A stretch of DNA of 7,483 nt from assembly GCA_041687495.1 (NCBI GenBank), contig JAWLBR010000116.1, positions 1 to 7,483 of the forward strand, given 5' to 3'. The number at the start of each line of letters is the position of its first letter. The stretch's first letter is position 1. The stretch comes from JAWLBR01 sp041687495 (GTDB lineage Bacteria > Bacillota > Limnochordia > DTU087 > JAAYGB01). A program made the translations under genes and the position numbers. The notes beneath the pieces were generated by a model. The model was not told where the DNA came from, did not search any database, and was given only the letters and a program-made list of their open reading frames with translations. This document shows positions 6,622 through 7,483 of this stretch, piece after piece.

Positions 6622-7483
6622 TTACACCAGGCGGAACACGGCGGGGTCAGCGTGCAGTCCTTCCACCCAATCCTTGAGAGCAATCACACCACCCTCGTGT
6701 ACGGATTCCTCGGCAGCCAAGCTCACTAGACAGCTCAAGGCACCGGTTCCCGCGTCGGCCAAAGGTTGGGTCTGATTACGGATGCAAACCAAGAACTCAT
6801 GAAGCAAACGCCCATCGCCACCGCCGTGCCCACCTTGGACCTCTTCTACCCGATACTCCAATACATCCCTGCTGTGGCGAGGGCGAATGACGATACACTG
6901 CTTGTCTACATCAAGCTCCAACTTACCTTGATCGCCAAACACCATCACCTGTCGGGTGTCGGTGGGAGCATACAAAGCCAAGTTGTAGCTAGCCTTGACA
7001 CCGTTGTCATATGCCACCAAGGCTGCAGCGTGGTCTACAGTGGTCTTTTGGGAAGTAAACGCACAGGTATCTCTGATGTACCCATCTTCTGACTCAGCCT
7101 GGAGATACAAGCTGTTTAGGGGTTCCTGGGTTAGGTCGAAATACTCAGGGCACTCGCCACGGTGCTGGCAGTTCAAACAGCGCTCACCCTGCCATCTACC
7201 GGGAGTGAAAACCCCAACTCCACCCATTGCCGTGACTTGAGTCGGAACTCCCCCGGCATACCAGTTGACGATGTCCAGAAGGTGAGTACTCTTGTGGTTA
7301 AACAACCCACCGCTCTTTTCCCGAAACCGGTGCCATCTCCGGAAATAGTCGGCTCCTTGCCGGTTGTCTGTGGCCACAATCTGCTTGACAGAGCCGATCA
7401 TCCCTGCATCGATTAGCCGCTTGGCAGTGGTAAACACCCGATGGTAACGAAGCACAAACCCGACAGCAAGCACCCGGTCGGCC
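6622..7483 (-). CDS. Gfo/Idh/MocA-family NAD(P)-dependent oxidoreductase (5' part beyond window)
   Basis: Only the C-terminal 286 or so residues are present; the frame runs open to the right edge. A GTG at 7471-7473 is an internal valine of the strand RVLAVGFVLRYH, not a start. The nucleotide-binding Rossmann part with GxGxxG and the usual EKP motif, about 100-130 residues, is therefore outside. The visible part has the family's sugar-binding domain: VGFVLRYH, then GGLFNHKSTHLLDIVNW with the conserved His and Asp of the catalytic region, and a beta-sheet-rich end. A three-cysteine cluster, CLNCQHRGEC, follows. These enzymes oxidise or reduce sugars, inositols or their derivatives with NAD(P); the substrate cannot be told from sequence alone. 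The stop is TAA. The NagB-like gene follows after 52 bases with no terminator seen, suggesting a shared sugar or amino-sugar catabolic operon with its promoter off the right edge. Confidence 0.85.
   Translation of the reverse strand, partial: ADRVLAVGFVLRYHRVFTTAKRLIDAGMIGSVKQIVATDNRQGADYFRRWHRFREKSGGLFNHKSTHLLDIVNWYAGGVPTQVTAMGGVGVFTPGRWQGERCLNCQHRGECPEYFDLTQEPLNSLYLQAESEDGYIRDTCAFTSQKTTVDHAAALVAYDNGVKASYNLALYAPTDTRQVMVFGDQGKLELDVDKQCIVIRPRHSRDVLEYRVEEVQGGHGGGDGRLLHEFLVCIRNQTQPLADAGTGALSCLVSLAAEESVHEGGVIALKDWVEGLHADPAVFRLV

Overview
The window looks like chromosomal core DNA from a Gram-positive-type anaerobe of the Bacillota (Firmicutes). The main reason is the minus-strand order lepA - hemW - hrcA, the usual start of the Bacillota heat-shock (hrcA-grpE-dnaK-dnaJ) neighbourhood, together with a perfect CIRCE operator in front of hrcA. 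Base composition is moderate (roughly half G+C by eye). A clostridial or Limnochordia-like lineage is my guess; nothing here fixes the genus.

Layout: (1) 1-759, minus strand: hrcA, the heat-shock repressor, cut by the left edge. (2) 760-974: regulatory gap with a sigma-A-type promoter and CIRCE reading leftward into hrcA. (3) 975-2120, minus: hemW. (4) 2121-2204: short gap with a strong hairpin. (5) 2205-4001, minus: lepA (EF4), GTG start. (6) 4002-4210: divergent intergenic region with the lepA promoter on the minus strand and the murJ leader on the plus strand; the leader carries three 9-base tandem units. (7) 4211-5785, plus: murJ, lipid II flippase. (8) 5790-6569, minus: a NagB-family amino-sugar-phosphate deaminase, tail-to-tail with murJ with only 4 bases between the stop codons. 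(9) 6622 to the right edge, minus: a Gfo/Idh/MocA-type oxidoreductase lacking its N-terminal Rossmann part.

How the genes fit together: lepA-hemW is probably one transcript (translation quality and heme handling), reading towards hrcA, which also has its own HrcA-controlled promoter. murJ is transcribed divergently from lepA and serves cell-wall synthesis. The oxidoreductase and the NagB homologue are co-directional with a 52-base gap and probably form part of a sugar or amino-sugar catabolic operon whose beginning lies beyond the right edge.

No gene-free stretch exceeds 300 bases (longest 215 and 209). I see no RNA genes, CRISPR, insertion sequence, prophage or obvious transferred island, and no evidence of a new multi-gene system. 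The points of real interest are small: a MurJ without two of the charged residues important in the E. coli protein, an unusual NagB active site, and the repeat-bearing murJ leader.
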